A DNA stretch of 64,000 bases from Plantactinospora sp. BC1 (GTDB taxonomy: Bacteria > Actinomycetota > Actinomycetes > Mycobacteriales > Micromonosporaceae). This document shows, in pieces, positions 37,205-46,259 of this stretch (the first letter of the stretch is position 1; each line of letters begins with the position of its first letter). The DNA lies in assembly GCF_003030345.1 (NCBI RefSeq), contig NZ_CP028158.1:1-64000 (forward strand), in the 5' to 3' direction. A program made the translations under genes and the position numbers. The notes below the pieces were generated by a model, which was not told the origin of the DNA, did no database searches, and saw nothing but the letters and a program-made list of their open reading frames with translations.

Positions 37205-38172
37205 GGACGCTCCGAGCGGATCCGGGTGACCAGCAGGTAGTTGATCGCAGCGACGATCACGACCATGACGAAGAGCGCGACGGCGACGGCGGATCCGTAG
37301 CCGAAGTGGAACCGGCCGAATCCCTGCTCGTAGAGGAAGAGGGTGAGGGTCTGGCACTGCCGTGCCGCTCCGCAGGTAAGTCCACCCACCGGGTTGACCA
37401 GCAGTGGCTCGGTGAAGGTCTGTAGCCCGCCGATCGTCGACGTGACGACGGTGAATACGATGATCGGCCGCAGGGCTGGGATGGTGATGTGCCGGAACTG
37501 CTGCCAGCCGTTGGCGCCGTCCACCGCGGCGGCCTCGAACAGCTCGCGGGGTACGGCCTGGAGCGAGGCGAGATACAGCAAGGTGTTGTAGCCGGTCCAC
37601 CGCCAGGCGACCATCGCGGCGATCATGAGGTGGCTGCCCCACACCGACGCCGTGAAGTCGACGTGCTCGAAGCCCAGCAGTTCGAGGAACCAGTTGAGCA
37701 TGCCGTAGTCGCGGTCGAAGAGTTGGGCGAAGACGATGGTCGTCGCCGCCACCGAGGTGATGTAGGGGACAAGCACCGACATCCGGAACAACGTGGCCGC
37801 CCGCAGCCGTACGTGGTTGAGCAGGTGCGCCACGCCGAGCGCAAGCAGCAACTGCGGAACCGTCGACAGCACCCAGATGCTGAACGTGTTGCGCATCGCG
37901 CCCCAGAACCGGGGGTCGTCACCGAGCTGGGCGAAGTTGGCCAGCCCCACAAAATGCCGCTCGCCGATGGGGTCCCAGTCGAACAGGGCGACGTAGAACG
38001 TGAACAGCAGCGGGAGGAGGCCGAAGACGAAGAAGAGTAGGAAGAACGGCGCCACATAGGCGTAGGGCGCCAGTCGCTCGCGCAAGCCCTGCTGGACATG
38101 CCGATACCGGGTGGGCCCTGGAGTGGCCTCCGTGGCCGTGGCCGGGCTGAGCGTGGTGGTCACTGCGGTCAC
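37201..38172 (-). CDS. Sugar ABC transporter permease 1 (MalF-like)
   Basis: A 323-residue permease with about six membrane segments and the EAA loop PRELFEAAAVDGANGWQQF. The long insert GGLTCGAARQCQ before the last segments is seen in lactose/cellobiose-type permeases. GTG at 38172 is used; a GTG at 38163 has a better spaced AAGG and may be the true start. A 12-bp hairpin separates it from the binding-protein gene. Confidence 0.87.
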   Translation of the reverse strand: MTAVTTTLSPATATEATPGPTRYRHVQQGLRERLAPYAYVAPFFLLFFVFGLLPLLFTFYVALFDWDPIGERHFVGLANFAQLGDDPRFWGAMRNTFSIWVLSTVPQLLLALGVAHLLNHVRLRAATLFRMSVLVPYITSVAATTIVFAQLFDRDYGMLNWFLELLGFEHVDFTASVWGSHLMIAAMVAWRWTGYNTLLYLASLQAVPRELFEAAAVDGANGWQQFRHITIPALRPIIVFTVVTSTIGGLQTFTEPLLVNPVGGLTCGAARQCQTLTLFLYEQGFGRFHFGYGSAVAVALFVMVVIVAAINYLLVTRIRSERP

Positions 38173-38183
38173 CTTCCCGACGA

Positions 38184-38212
38184 GCGGCGGTCGGCTCGGT
38201 GCCGACCGCCGC
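38184..38212 (-). terminator. Intra-operon stem-loop between binding protein and permeases
   Basis: GCGGCGGTCGGC (38184-38195) pairs perfectly with GCCGACCGCCGC (38201-38212) around a 5-base loop, in the 55-bp gap after the binding-protein stop. It ends 12 bases before the permease start, suggesting attenuation or mRNA 3'-end protection that keeps the binding protein more abundant than the permeases. Confidence 0.68.
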
Positions 38213-38227
38213 GCACCAGTCGTCCGT

Positions 38228-39487
38228 TCAGCCGCGGAGGGCGTTCTTGACGTTGGTCAGCGCGGTGTTCCACGCGTTGGCCGGGTCGACCTTGCCCTGC
38301 TCGACGCTGGTGAGCGTGTTGAGCAGTTCGGATCCGATGGTGGCGTCGTCGGGGCCGATATAGAACGGTTTGATGTTCACGACGGACTCGGTGTAGATCT
38401 TGCCGATCGGCGCGTTGGAGAAGAACGGGTCCGTCTTGCCGACGAGCTGCGCGTCCGAGTAGACGGACGGCGTCGTGGGCAGGGACCCCTGCGACACGAA
38501 GTGCGCGAGCTGGCCGGCCGGTGACTGCATCTCGGTGATGTAGGCCCACGCCGCCTTCGGGTTCTTCGCCCGCTTGGGGATGGCGAGATAGCTACCACCC
38601 CAGTTGCCCGAGCCACCGGGGATGGTGGCGATATCCCACTTGCCGGCGGTATCGGGCGCATTGGTGCGGATGGAGGTGAGCATCCACGACGGTGCGGACA
38701 CGACGGCGAAGTCACCCTTGCTCATGCCGGCGGTCCACCCGGTCGAGAACGAACTCTGCTTGGCGGAGATGCCGGTGGCGAAGACCTTCAGTGTCAGATC
38801 GAAGGCGGCCTTGACCTGCGGATTTCGATCGTACGACAGCTCGTGGGTCGCATCGTAGTAGCGCTCTGTTCCCTGGTTGACCGCCTGGAAGAAGATGCTC
38901 GTCGGCGTGTTGTCCAGGAACGGCTTGCCGGTCTTCTGGACGTACTGCCTGCCGACCTCCGCGAACGCGTCCCAGGTCGGCCACAGCTTGGACACCTGGT
39001 CCCGGTCGGTGGGCAGACCGGCGGCCTCGAACAGGTCCTTACGGTACGCGATCGCCATGCCACCCACGTCCGTCGGTATCCCGACCACCTTGCCGTCCTC
39101 GGTCACCGACTGCTTCATCACCCAGTCGAGATAGTCACCCTTCATCTTGTCGGCGCCGAGCGTGGAAAGGTCCACGAAGTTTTCCGGGGACTGCATGAAC
39201 TTCGGCAGGTCGTCACCCTGGATCAGCACGAGGTCGGGCACCTTGCCGCCGGCCAGTGCCGCCGTGAGTGCCTGGGCCGTCTCGCTCGTGCTGCCCACCT
39301 CGGTGAGCTTGATGGGGACGTCGGGGTGTGCCTTCTGGTAGACCTCGACGTCGGCCTTCTGGTTGATCCCGGTGAACGACCAGAATTCGAATCCGGACGA
39401 GGAGTCGCTGTCCGAGCCTGGCGAACAGCCGGACGTCAGCAGCAGGGCTGCGGCGAAGACGGCTGTGGAGGTGATGGCGCGCTTCAC
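38228..39487 (-). CDS. Sugar ABC transporter, substrate-binding lipoprotein
   Basis: A 419-residue family 1 solute-binding protein. The lipobox is LLTSGC (Cys21 counting from the GTG at 39487). It contains FWSFTGINQKADVEVYQKAH, VPDLVLIQGDDLP, GMAIAYRKDLFEAAGLP and the late WAYITEMQSPAGQ. The GTG is preferred over an ATG at 39499 because GGAGGG sits just before it and no ribosome site precedes the ATG. It diverges from the rhamnogalacturonan lyase, so it may take up lyase products. Confidence 0.86.
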   Translation of the reverse strand: MKRAITSTAVFAAALLLTSGCSPGSDSDSSSGFEFWSFTGINQKADVEVYQKAHPDVPIKLTEVGSTSETAQALTAALAGGKVPDLVLIQGDDLPKFMQSPENFVDLSTLGADKMKGDYLDWVMKQSVTEDGKVVGIPTDVGGMAIAYRKDLFEAAGLPTDRDQVSKLWPTWDAFAEVGRQYVQKTGKPFLDNTPTSIFFQAVNQGTERYYDATHELSYDRNPQVKAAFDLTLKVFATGISAKQSSFSTGWTAGMSKGDFAVVSAPSWMLTSIRTNAPDTAGKWDIATIPGGSGNWGGSYLAIPKRAKNPKAAWAYITEMQSPAGQLAHFVSQGSLPTTPSVYSDAQLVGKTDPFFSNAPIGKIYTESVVNIKPFYIGPDDATIGSELLNTLTSVEQGKVDPANAWNTALTNVKNALRG

Positions 39488-39634
39488 AGGGCCCTCCATA
39501 CGGTGGGCGGTCCGGTGGTCCGGGCCGACCGCGATGAATCACGGCGAATCAGATGTCGACCGGTACACCGTGTGGCGGCGGGGATGGGTTTTTCCACCTG
39601 CGGCTCGGGTGCGAGCCACGGCCCAGTCGTCGTG

Positions 39635-39701
39635 GACTTCGCTGCGAAGTCGTATCGAAACGTCGAAAGGTATCTATCTAATACGTATGACGTATGAGGA
39701 T
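39635..39701. promoter_or_regulatory. Operator candidates between sugar importer and rhamnogalacturonan lyase
   Basis: TAATACGTATGA (39679-39690) matches TCATACGTATGA in 10 of 12 and is followed directly by a second CGTATGA (39691-39697). The 12-mer ACGTATGAGGAT (39690-39701) is the same as at 20116-20127. A separate perfect inverted repeat, GACTTCGC-T-GCGAAGTC, lies at 39635-39651. The 470-bp gap 39488-39957 otherwise holds no credible gene; the frame that extends the lyase upstream has no family similarity. Confidence 0.58.
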
Positions 39702-39957
39702 ACTCACCGCAACCCAATTCGTCAACGACCTGTCGTTGCGGAGCCCTGAATCCACCTTGACCCGGCGGTTCGGCGCCGCGTCCGACCTATTCGGACGAGG
39801 TTCTCGGTGGTCCGCCGAGGGGCGCCCTGACCTGCTCGGCGACGGTGGAGAGCGCCCGCCGTGCGGTGAGTTGGATCTTGCGCGACGCGGCGGTAGGGGG
39901 CAGGATGCGGGGAAAGCGCTTGCCCAACGCAGGGCGATGCGAGATGGAGACCAAAAA

Positions 39958-42900
39958 GTGCGAAAGACATTGCGTACCCTCGTACCCTTGCCCCTGACGC
40001 TGGTCCTGAGTCTGTCACTGTCCGGCTTCGGTTCTCCGGCTGCGAGCGCTGCCCCCGCGTCCAGCCTGCGCCCGATGGAGTATCTGACCCGCGGCCTGGT
40101 CGCCGCCCAGACCCCGGACGGCATATTGCTGAGTTGGCGTTTCCTGGGCAACGAACCCGACGGCATCTCCTGGAACGTCTACCGCAAAGACGGCGACGCC
40201 GACTTCGCGAAGATCACCACGATCGCGCCCAGGGACGTTGCGCCGGAGAGCAACTACGAGACCAACCCCGGCATCGTCAAGGAAGACGTCACCCCGTCCA
40301 ACTACACCGACCCGGACGGTGCGCTCAGCTCCGTGTACGAAGTCGCTCCGGTCGTCAACGGCGTCGAGGGCGAACGGCAGGGCATGAGCGTGCCCATGCT
40401 GTCAGCCCTGGCCGGCCAGGCTGGCCAAGCGGGCCGGGGCGCGGCGACCTACATCCCGCTCAAGCCCGCGCCGGCTCCCGTGCCGCTCGCCCACTTCACC
40501 TACCGCAACCAGCGGTTCGGCCCGGGTACCAACCTGAACGCGGCCAACATGGTCATCCCGGGTACCGAGAACCAGAACTGGTACGTCGTCGACATGAACC
40601 TGCTGCGCGCGTTCCGGGTGGCGTACGACGATCAGGCGACCGTGACCCAGGAGCAGCTGGACGGTTGGGTCGCCGCGCTCAACGAGCACAACATGACCCC
40701 CAACGCGCTCGGCGTCGCCACCTACACCGCCCCTCGGCCGCTGACCAACTCTCTGGTGAACGGCAAAATCACCAAGGCGCTCTACGACGAACTGGAAGCC
40801 GAGTTCATCAAGTACGTGCAGAACCTGGATTCCGGCACGTCGCTTCCCTACGCGAAGACCAGCACCGGCGCGATACACACCTCGCAGAGCAGCCCCTACT
40901 CCACCCATGACATGACGGTGGGCGATTTCGACGGCGACGGCGAATACGAGATCGTCGTCAAGTGGCGCAGCACGCAGCAGGATCCGATGTATTCCGAGCC
41001 GATCTTCGGCGGCAGCAACACCACCACCGCACCCGAGTACATCGACGTGTACAAGCTCGACGGCACCATGCTGTTCCGGATCGACATGGGCTACAACGTG
41101 CGGGCGGCCAACGACCACGAGACCACGCTGTTCACCGAGGATTTCGACGGTGACGGCAAGGCCGAGCTGATGCTCAAGACCGGGCTGGGCACCCGCATCG
41201 GCAACTGGGACGAGGCGTCGCAGTCCGTCGTCTACCCGAACACCCTCGGCACCGTCGTGGGCGGGGAGGACGGCCTGAAGACGACCACGGACAAGTTCCA
41301 GGAGTACTTCGCCAGCGGCAATACCGCGGCTCTGGACACCTACTGGTCGCTGCTCAACAGCTTCACCATCAGCTACCGCAGCCCGGTGGCCGGAGGTGGC
41401 AACGACGGGGTCAACGATCCGGCCCTGAAGCGGTGGATCAAGACGTACCACGTCGGCCCGATCGGCCCGGCAAAGGACGACCAGGAGTTCTTCTCGGCCT
41501 TCCGGTGGGACGCCGCCGCCGGCAAGGGCGTACTCATGGACAGCGCCAAGTATCCGCATCCCTACGAGGGGAGCGTGGACGGCGACAACTGGGCCATGAC
41601 GCCGGCCACCCAGCGCGGCAACTTCTCCTACCTGGCCTACCCCGGTCCCGGCGCCGGTAGCGGGCCCGGTGACTACAAGTCGCAGATGATGGCCCCCTCG
41701 GAGGCGTACTGGCTTGAGCACCCCTGGAAGGCGGCGGTCTGGGGCGACGCGCAGGGCAACCGCGCCAACCGCTACGTCGGCGTCGTGGCCGCCCTGGACG
41801 GCAAGCACAACTATGCGGTCTCGCAGCGCGGCTACTACGTGCGGACGACGATGGCCGCCTTCCGGATCGTCGACGGCAAGGTCACCCTCCAGGCCAGCTT
41901 CGACTCGAACGACCCGCAGTACTGGTCGCTGGGCGGCACCGCCTACGACTACCAGAACCGCGGCAACCATCACACCGATTCGGGCGACCTCGACGGCGAC
42001 GGCCGCGACGAGATCGTGATGAAGGCCATGGTTCTCGACCTGAGCGCCGACGGCACCAAGATCCTGCCCGAGGTGATCAACGGCGACACCATGCCCACGA
42101 TCGAGGGGCAGAACGGCGTACCTCCGGTCGCCGGCAGCTTCGAGTTCGCCACCGACGCGGTCCGGAACAACCCGCAGAACACCTGGGCTCCGCTGCGGCA
42201 CGGCGACCGCAACGCACTACTCCCGGTCGACAAGGACGACCGCATCCGGATGTGGTCCGGCAGCGAGGAGAACCTGCTCGACGACATCCGCACCGGGCGG
42301 CAACACGGCTGGATGCCCGGACCGGAGGCCCACGACCCGATGAAGGGCAAGCGGCGCAACGACCAGGGCCAGATCGTCCACGAGAACTCGATGGTCTTCG
42401 GCGTCTACGCCGGCACCGACGCCGAGGGCGCGGTGGCCGGCAACTTCTCCAACCGCTGGCCCGGTGCGCAGGGACACTCGCAGAACGGTGCCCGGAGCAT
42501 GGTCACCGGCGAACTCCTGAACGGCAACCGCAACCTGAGCAGCGGCCAGTACGCCATCTGGTTCGGCGGTGGCCTGACGGCGATGGCCGCCAGCAACGCG
42601 ACCATCAGCACGGTCGACGATCTGACCTTCGCGACCTCCCCGTATCTCGCGACCGGTCTGACGTCGACCGGCAACAAGAGCACGCCCACGCTCAAGGCCG
42701 ACCTGTTGGGCGACTGGCGCGAGGAGCTGGTGCTCCGCGCGTCCGACAACCGCCTGGCCATCGTCACGACCCTGTCGCCGACGGAGTACGGCATCCGTAC
42801 GCTGATGCACGACCCGATGTACCGCCTCGGGGTGGCGAACAAGAACACCGGCTACGACCAGTTCGGGTTCGCCAGCTTCTACCTCGGCGACGAGGCCGAG

Positions 42901-43797
42901 CTGCCCCGGATGCGGACCGACATCGCGATCCCGGCCGCGCCCGACACGACCGCTCCGACGATCACCGTGAAGCCGGAGTCGAAGGGGCGGGACGGGGTCT
43001 ACCGCGAGGTCTCCTTCAAGCTCTTCGACGCCGGCAAGGTCGACCGGCTCACCCTGAACGGGGTGCCGAAGGACCTGACCGACAACACCTACTCCGACCT
43101 CAACGGGGTGCGGCCGGGTGTCTTCGGCGGCAGGGCCGGCAGCAACGAGCTGAAGGTGTACGACGTGGCGGGCAACGTCACGACGCTCACCTTCGAGCTG
43201 GATGTCACGGGCCCGACGGTGACGGTGAAGGACGGCGCCACCGAGACGGTCGGTACGCCCGCCGCCGGGTACGAGCTGGTCTCGTTCAAGCTCTTCGACG
43301 CCGGCAAGGTCGACAAGCTCACCCTGAACGGGGTGCCGAAGGACCTGACCGACAACACCTACTCCGACCTCAACGGGGTCAAGCCCGGTGTGTTCGGGGC
43401 GGTACCCGGGGCCAACGAGCTGCGGGTGTACGACGTGGCGGGCAACGTCACGACCGTCACCTTCACGCTGGTCGAGCCGAATCCGGCGGTTCCGGCGTGG
43501 GACCCGAAGAAGGTGTACAACAACGGCGACCAGGTGTCCTACAACGGGGCGACCTACATCGCCCAGTGGTGGACGCAGAACGAGAAGCCGGGCAGCACCA
43601 CGACGGGCGCGTGGCGGGAGCAGGGCGCTCTCGTCCCGGCGGCCGGGGCCGGTGTCCGGGCCTGGACCGCATCCTGGGTCTACACCGGCGGCGAGACGGT
43701 CGCGCACAACGGCCACACCTGGAAGGCCAGGTGGTGGAGCCGGAACCAGCAGCCGGGCGAGCCCAACGGTCCGTGGCAGGACCTCGGCACGTACTGA
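39958..43797 (+). CDS. PL11 rhamnogalacturonan lyase with C-terminal accessory domains
   Basis: A 1279-residue secreted lyase. After a signal peptide ending near PAASA the N-terminal domain starts RPMEYLTRGLVAAQTPDGIL, then an eight-bladed propeller shows calcium-loop repeats (VGDFDGDGEYEIVVKW, EDFDGDGKAELMLKTG, SGDLDGDGRDEIVMKA) and NKSTPTLKADLLGDWREEL, all typical of PL11. It cleaves the rhamnogalacturonan-I backbone of pectin. From about residue 1005 come two nearly identical Ig-like modules (SFKLFDAGKVD..LTLNGVPK), then two small chitin-binding-type CBM5/12-like modules (WDPKKVYNNGDQVSYNGATY; ASWVYTGGETVAHNGHTWKA). GTG at 39958 has GGAG nine bases upstream; an ATG at 39937 is possible. 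Confidence 0.9.
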   Translation: MRKTLRTLVPLPLTLVLSLSLSGFGSPAASAAPASSLRPMEYLTRGLVAAQTPDGILLSWRFLGNEPDGISWNVYRKDGDADFAKITTIAPRDVAPESNYETNPGIVKEDVTPSNYTDPDGALSSVYEVAPVVNGVEGERQGMSVPMLSALAGQAGQAGRGAATYIPLKPAPAPVPLAHFTYRNQRFGPGTNLNAANMVIPGTENQNWYVVDMNLLRAFRVAYDDQATVTQEQLDGWVAALNEHNMTPNALGVATYTAPRPLTNSLVNGKITKALYDELEAEFIKYVQNLDSGTSLPYAKTSTGAIHTSQSSPYSTHDMTVGDFDGDGEYEIVVKWRSTQQDPMYSEPIFGGSNTTTAPEYIDVYKLDGTMLFRIDMGYNVRAANDHETTLFTEDFDGDGKAELMLKTGLGTRIGNWDEASQSVVYPNTLGTVVGGEDGLKTTTDKFQEYFASGNTAALDTYWSLLNSFTISYRSPVAGGGNDGVNDPALKRWIKTYHVGPIGPAKDDQEFFSAFRWDAAAGKGVLMDSAKYPHPYEGSVDGDNWAMTPATQRGNFSYLAYPGPGAGSGPGDYKSQMMAPSEAYWLEHPWKAAVWGDAQGNRANRYVGVVAALDGKHNYAVSQRGYYVRTTMAAFRIVDGKVTLQASFDSNDPQYWSLGGTAYDYQNRGNHHTDSGDLDGDGRDEIVMKAMVLDLSADGTKILPEVINGDTMPTIEGQNGVPPVAGSFEFATDAVRNNPQNTWAPLRHGDRNALLPVDKDDRIRMWSGSEENLLDDIRTGRQHGWMPGPEAHDPMKGKRRNDQGQIVHENSMVFGVYAGTDAEGAVAGNFSNRWPGAQGHSQNGARSMVTGELLNGNRNLSSGQYAIWFGGGLTAMAASNATISTVDDLTFATSPYLATGLTSTGNKSTPTLKADLLGDWREELVLRASDNRLAIVTTLSPTEYGIRTLMHDPMYRLGVANKNTGYDQFGFASFYLGDEAELPRMRTDIAIPAAPDTTAPTITVKPESKGRDGVYREVSFKLFDAGKVDRLTLNGVPKDLTDNTYSDLNGVRPGVFGGRAGSNELKVYDVAGNVTTLTFELDVTGPTVTVKDGATETVGTPAAGYELVSFKLFDAGKVDKLTLNGVPKDLTDNTYSDLNGVKPGVFGAVPGANELRVYDVAGNVTTVTFTLVEPNPAVPAWDPKKVYNNGDQVSYNGATYIAQWWTQNEKPGSTTTGAWREQGALVPAAGAGVRAWTASWVYTGGETVAHNGHTWKARWWSRNQQPGEPNGPWQDLGTY
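43015..43400 (+). repeat. Tandem Ig-like module repeat inside the lyase gene
   Basis: About 115 bases starting at 43015 are repeated almost exactly 270 bases later (43285-43400). They encode FKLFDAGKVDRLTLNGVPKD and its copy with K for R, followed by LTDNTYSDLNGV. The near-identity at DNA level points to a recent duplication or gene conversion. Confidence 0.82.
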
Positions 43798-43810
43798 CAG
43801 GCGACGCCAG

Positions 43811-43843
43811 GGGAGGGCCGGTCCGCGAGGGGCCGGCCCTCCC
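43811..43843 (+). terminator. Strong terminator after the rhamnogalacturonan lyase
   Basis: GGGAGGGCCGG (43811-43821) pairs with CCGGCCCTCCC (43833-43843) around an 11-base loop, beginning 14 bases after the stop. The following 250 bases to the EamA gene contain no recognisable gene. Confidence 0.82.
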
Positions 43844-44098
43844 TGCCGTGTCGGGATCCACCAGTGGTGGCGTACGGCGACGCCGGGATCACCGGGTGGG
43901 GAGCCTGCGCAACGCCTCGGCCAGCTCACGGGTCGGTTAGAAGATGCGTACGTCGGTTTTGAGACAGCGTGATCGGAGCCGCTCCGCGTCGCCGCGCCGG
44001 CCCGGCTCAGCACCACGCAGAGCGCGGAAGCCCAGCCGACCGACCAGGGGCGACTTCGGGCCCGGCAGCGTGCCGCCGAGCCACCGGTCTCCGACGTG

Positions 44099-45043
44099 TT
44101 ACTCGTGCCGCGCTGGCCGGCGTCCGGGCTGACCGGTCTGCTCGGCTGACATGTCGTCGCGCGTGACGCGGGGCCGGATGCGGTTCTCCGCGTAGGCCAC
44201 ACTGACCAGGACCACCAGGCCGCCGACGACGAGATTCCAGGTGATCGCCTCTCCGAGCAGTACGGCGCCGATCAGCACGGCGAAGACCGGGACCAGGTAG
44301 TTGACCGCGGACGCGGCGGTGGCCCCGGCATCGCCGATGAGCCGGAAGTACAGCACGTAGGCCAGCCCGGTGCTGAACACGCCGAGGAACAGGACGCTGC
44401 CCGCGACCCGGCCGGTGATCTCCGGGGTCTGCCAGGCCAGGAACGGGGTGGCCAGGCCCTGTAGCACGGCGGCGGCGACCAACTGTGACGCGGCCAGTGA
44501 CAGTGGGGCGAGGCCACGTGGGGAGAGGAACCTACGGACGTAGACGAAGCCGATCGCGTAGCTCACCGCAGCACCCAGGCAGGCCAGCCGGCCGCTGAGC
44601 GTGCCGAGTTCGGAGTGCCACGGCCCGACCAGGAGCACCACGCCGACGAATCCGCCGACCAGGCCGACGACCTTGCGTGTGGTGGCGCGCTCGCTGGGCA
44701 GCGCGGCGGCGGCCAGAGCCAGGGTCAGCAGTGGCGTACTGCCGACCAGAACTCCGGCGATGCCCGCTCCGGTGCCCTGTTCGCCGTAGGACAGCAACAG
44801 GAACGGGATGACGTTGCCGAACAGGGCCGCGCCGGCGAGGTGTCCCCAGACGCCCAGGCCGCCACGGGGGAGGGCGACCTTTCGGACGGCGGCGATGGCC
44901 AGGAGCACCAGGGCGCCGAGGACGAGCCGGCTCAGCACGATCTGCGCCGGGGTGAGCCCTTCCAGGGACACCTTGATGAAGGTGAAACTGGCGCCCCACA
45001 GCAGGGCGAGCAGTACGAACCGGGCCAGAGTCCCGTTGGTCAT
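44099..45043 (-). CDS. EamA-family (DMT) transporter
   Basis: A 314-residue membrane protein with about ten hydrophobic segments in two EamA repeats (LLALLWGASFTFIKVSLEGL; YLVPVFAVLIGAVLLGEAIT). Such proteins export metabolites or amino acids. A strong AGGAGGAG lies just before the ATG. A second EamA gene lies immediately upstream on the same strand, with 54 bases between, so they may be co-transcribed. The basic C-terminal tail (RPRVTRDDM onward) is not part of the domain. Confidence 0.86.
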   Translation of the reverse strand: MTNGTLARFVLLALLWGASFTFIKVSLEGLTPAQIVLSRLVLGALVLLAIAAVRKVALPRGGLGVWGHLAGAALFGNVIPFLLLSYGEQGTGAGIAGVLVGSTPLLTLALAAAALPSERATTRKVVGLVGGFVGVVLLVGPWHSELGTLSGRLACLGAAVSYAIGFVYVRRFLSPRGLAPLSLAASQLVAAAVLQGLATPFLAWQTPEITGRVAGSVLFLGVFSTGLAYVLYFRLIGDAGATAASAVNYLVPVFAVLIGAVLLGEAITWNLVVGGLVVLVSVAYAENRIRPRVTRDDMSAEQTGQPGRRPARHE

Positions 45044-45097
45044 TTCTCCTCCTGGTGCGAACCCGGCCGACGACTGCGGGGCGGGGTGCGTGGCTGG

Positions 45098-46180
45098 TCA
45101 GACATGACGGTCTGCCGGTAGGGGTTGGCCCAGAGGCGCATCCGCTGCTCGTCGGCGTACAGGGCGAGGCGGCTCCTGGAGTCCCGGCGTCCCCGGTGCG
45201 GTCCTGGCCCGCCCTGCCGTCGGGACGGTGCCGGGAGTCGGCGGGGTTGGCACGGTGCGGGAACCAGAGCCTGTCACGTCGATCGCCTCCGCCGGTGGAG
45301 TGGGTGCGTCGCCCGGTCCGCCGCTCCGGGCCGCCGACAACTGCCCCGCCGCGAGCGCGGTGAGTGCCAGGCCGAAGCCGAGCGCCTGGACCGGGCCGAA
45401 GGTCTGGTCCAGGACGACGGCGCCGAGTGCAGCGGCGACGAGCGGCGAGATCAGTCCGAGTAGCGCGACGGCGGCGACGGGCAGGGTGCCGATGCCACGG
45501 AACCACACGGCGTACGCGACGAGCCCGCCGACCAGCCCGAGCCAGACGTACCCGCCCAGCCCGGGAAGGTCGACGGCGGGAGGGCGACCTTCGAAGAGCG
45601 CGGTCAGGGGGAGCAGGACCAACCCGCCTGCGGTCAACTGCCAGCCGGCGAACACCACCGGGCGCACCTCGTCGGTACGCCAGTGCTTGGTGAGCGTCAC
45701 ACCGAGGGCCATCGACAACGCGCCCGCGAGCCCGGCGAGGAGACCGACCGGGTCGAGACCCGCCTGCGGGCCGAGGACGACGAATCCGACGCCAGCCGCT
45801 CCGGCCACGCCCCAGCCGATGCGCCACCACGACGGCGACTCCCGCAGGATGCCGACCGCGAGGCCCGCCACGACCAGCGGCTGGGTCGCGCCGAGGGTGG
45901 CCGCGACACCGCCGGGCAGCCGCTCGGCCGAGACGAAGAGCAGCGGGAAGAAGAACCCGATGTTGAGGGCGCCGAGTAACAGCGATCGCCACCACCACAC
46001 GCCGCGGGGTAGCACGCGGAGCACCGCCAGCACGACGAGTCCGGCCGGCAGCGATCGGACCAGGCCGGCGAAGAGCGGATGCCCGGCGGGCAGGAGTTCG
46101 GTCGTCACGACGTACGTCGTGCCCCACACCGCCGGCGCGAAAGCCGTGACGAGTGTCCGCGTGCCGGTGGAGGTTCCCAT
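45098..46180 (-). CDS. EamA-family transporter with proline-rich C-terminal tail
   Basis: A 360-residue exporter of the EamA/RhaT group (AFAPAVWGTTYVVTTELLPAG; GGVAATLGATQPLVVAGLAVG). About ten membrane segments are followed by a 70-residue Pro/Arg-rich cytoplasmic tail. ATG at 46180 is preferred over a GTG six bases upstream. It diverges from a LysR regulator only about 80 bases away, the common arrangement for a regulator and the exporter it controls. Confidence 0.86.
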   Translation of the reverse strand: MGTSTGTRTLVTAFAPAVWGTTYVVTTELLPAGHPLFAGLVRSLPAGLVVLAVLRVLPRGVWWWRSLLLGALNIGFFFPLLFVSAERLPGGVAATLGATQPLVVAGLAVGILRESPSWWRIGWGVAGAAGVGFVVLGPQAGLDPVGLLAGLAGALSMALGVTLTKHWRTDEVRPVVFAGWQLTAGGLVLLPLTALFEGRPPAVDLPGLGGYVWLGLVGGLVAYAVWFRGIGTLPVAAVALLGLISPLVAAALGAVVLDQTFGPVQALGFGLALTALAAGQLSAARSGGPGDAPTPPAEAIDVTGSGSRTVPTPPTPGTVPTAGRARTAPGTPGLQEPPRPVRRRAADAPLGQPLPADRHV

Positions 46181-46238
46181 GGCCACCAGCCTGTGGCGTC
46201 AGCAGTGATGAGTCCAACGCATTGTTGTCATGCGTTCG

Positions 46239-46253
46239 ATCGTGATCGACGAT
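46239..46253. promoter_or_regulatory. Inverted repeat in the EamA/LysR divergent region
   Basis: ATCGT-GATCG-ACGAT is a short palindrome just upstream of the preferred LysR GTG (46260). LysR proteins often bind T-N11-A dyads in such gaps; this one is a modest candidate only. Confidence 0.35.
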
Positions 46254-46259
46254 TGCCGA

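Noticed and set aside
39694-39957. Extension of the lyase frame upstream of the GTG at 39958
   Set aside because: It lacks a signal peptide, covers an operator-like region, and the signal peptide begins at the GTG, which has its own ribosome binding site.
40402-42201. A 600-codon minus-strand frame inside the rhamnogalacturonan lyase
   Set aside because: Antisense shadow of a clear PL11 domain.
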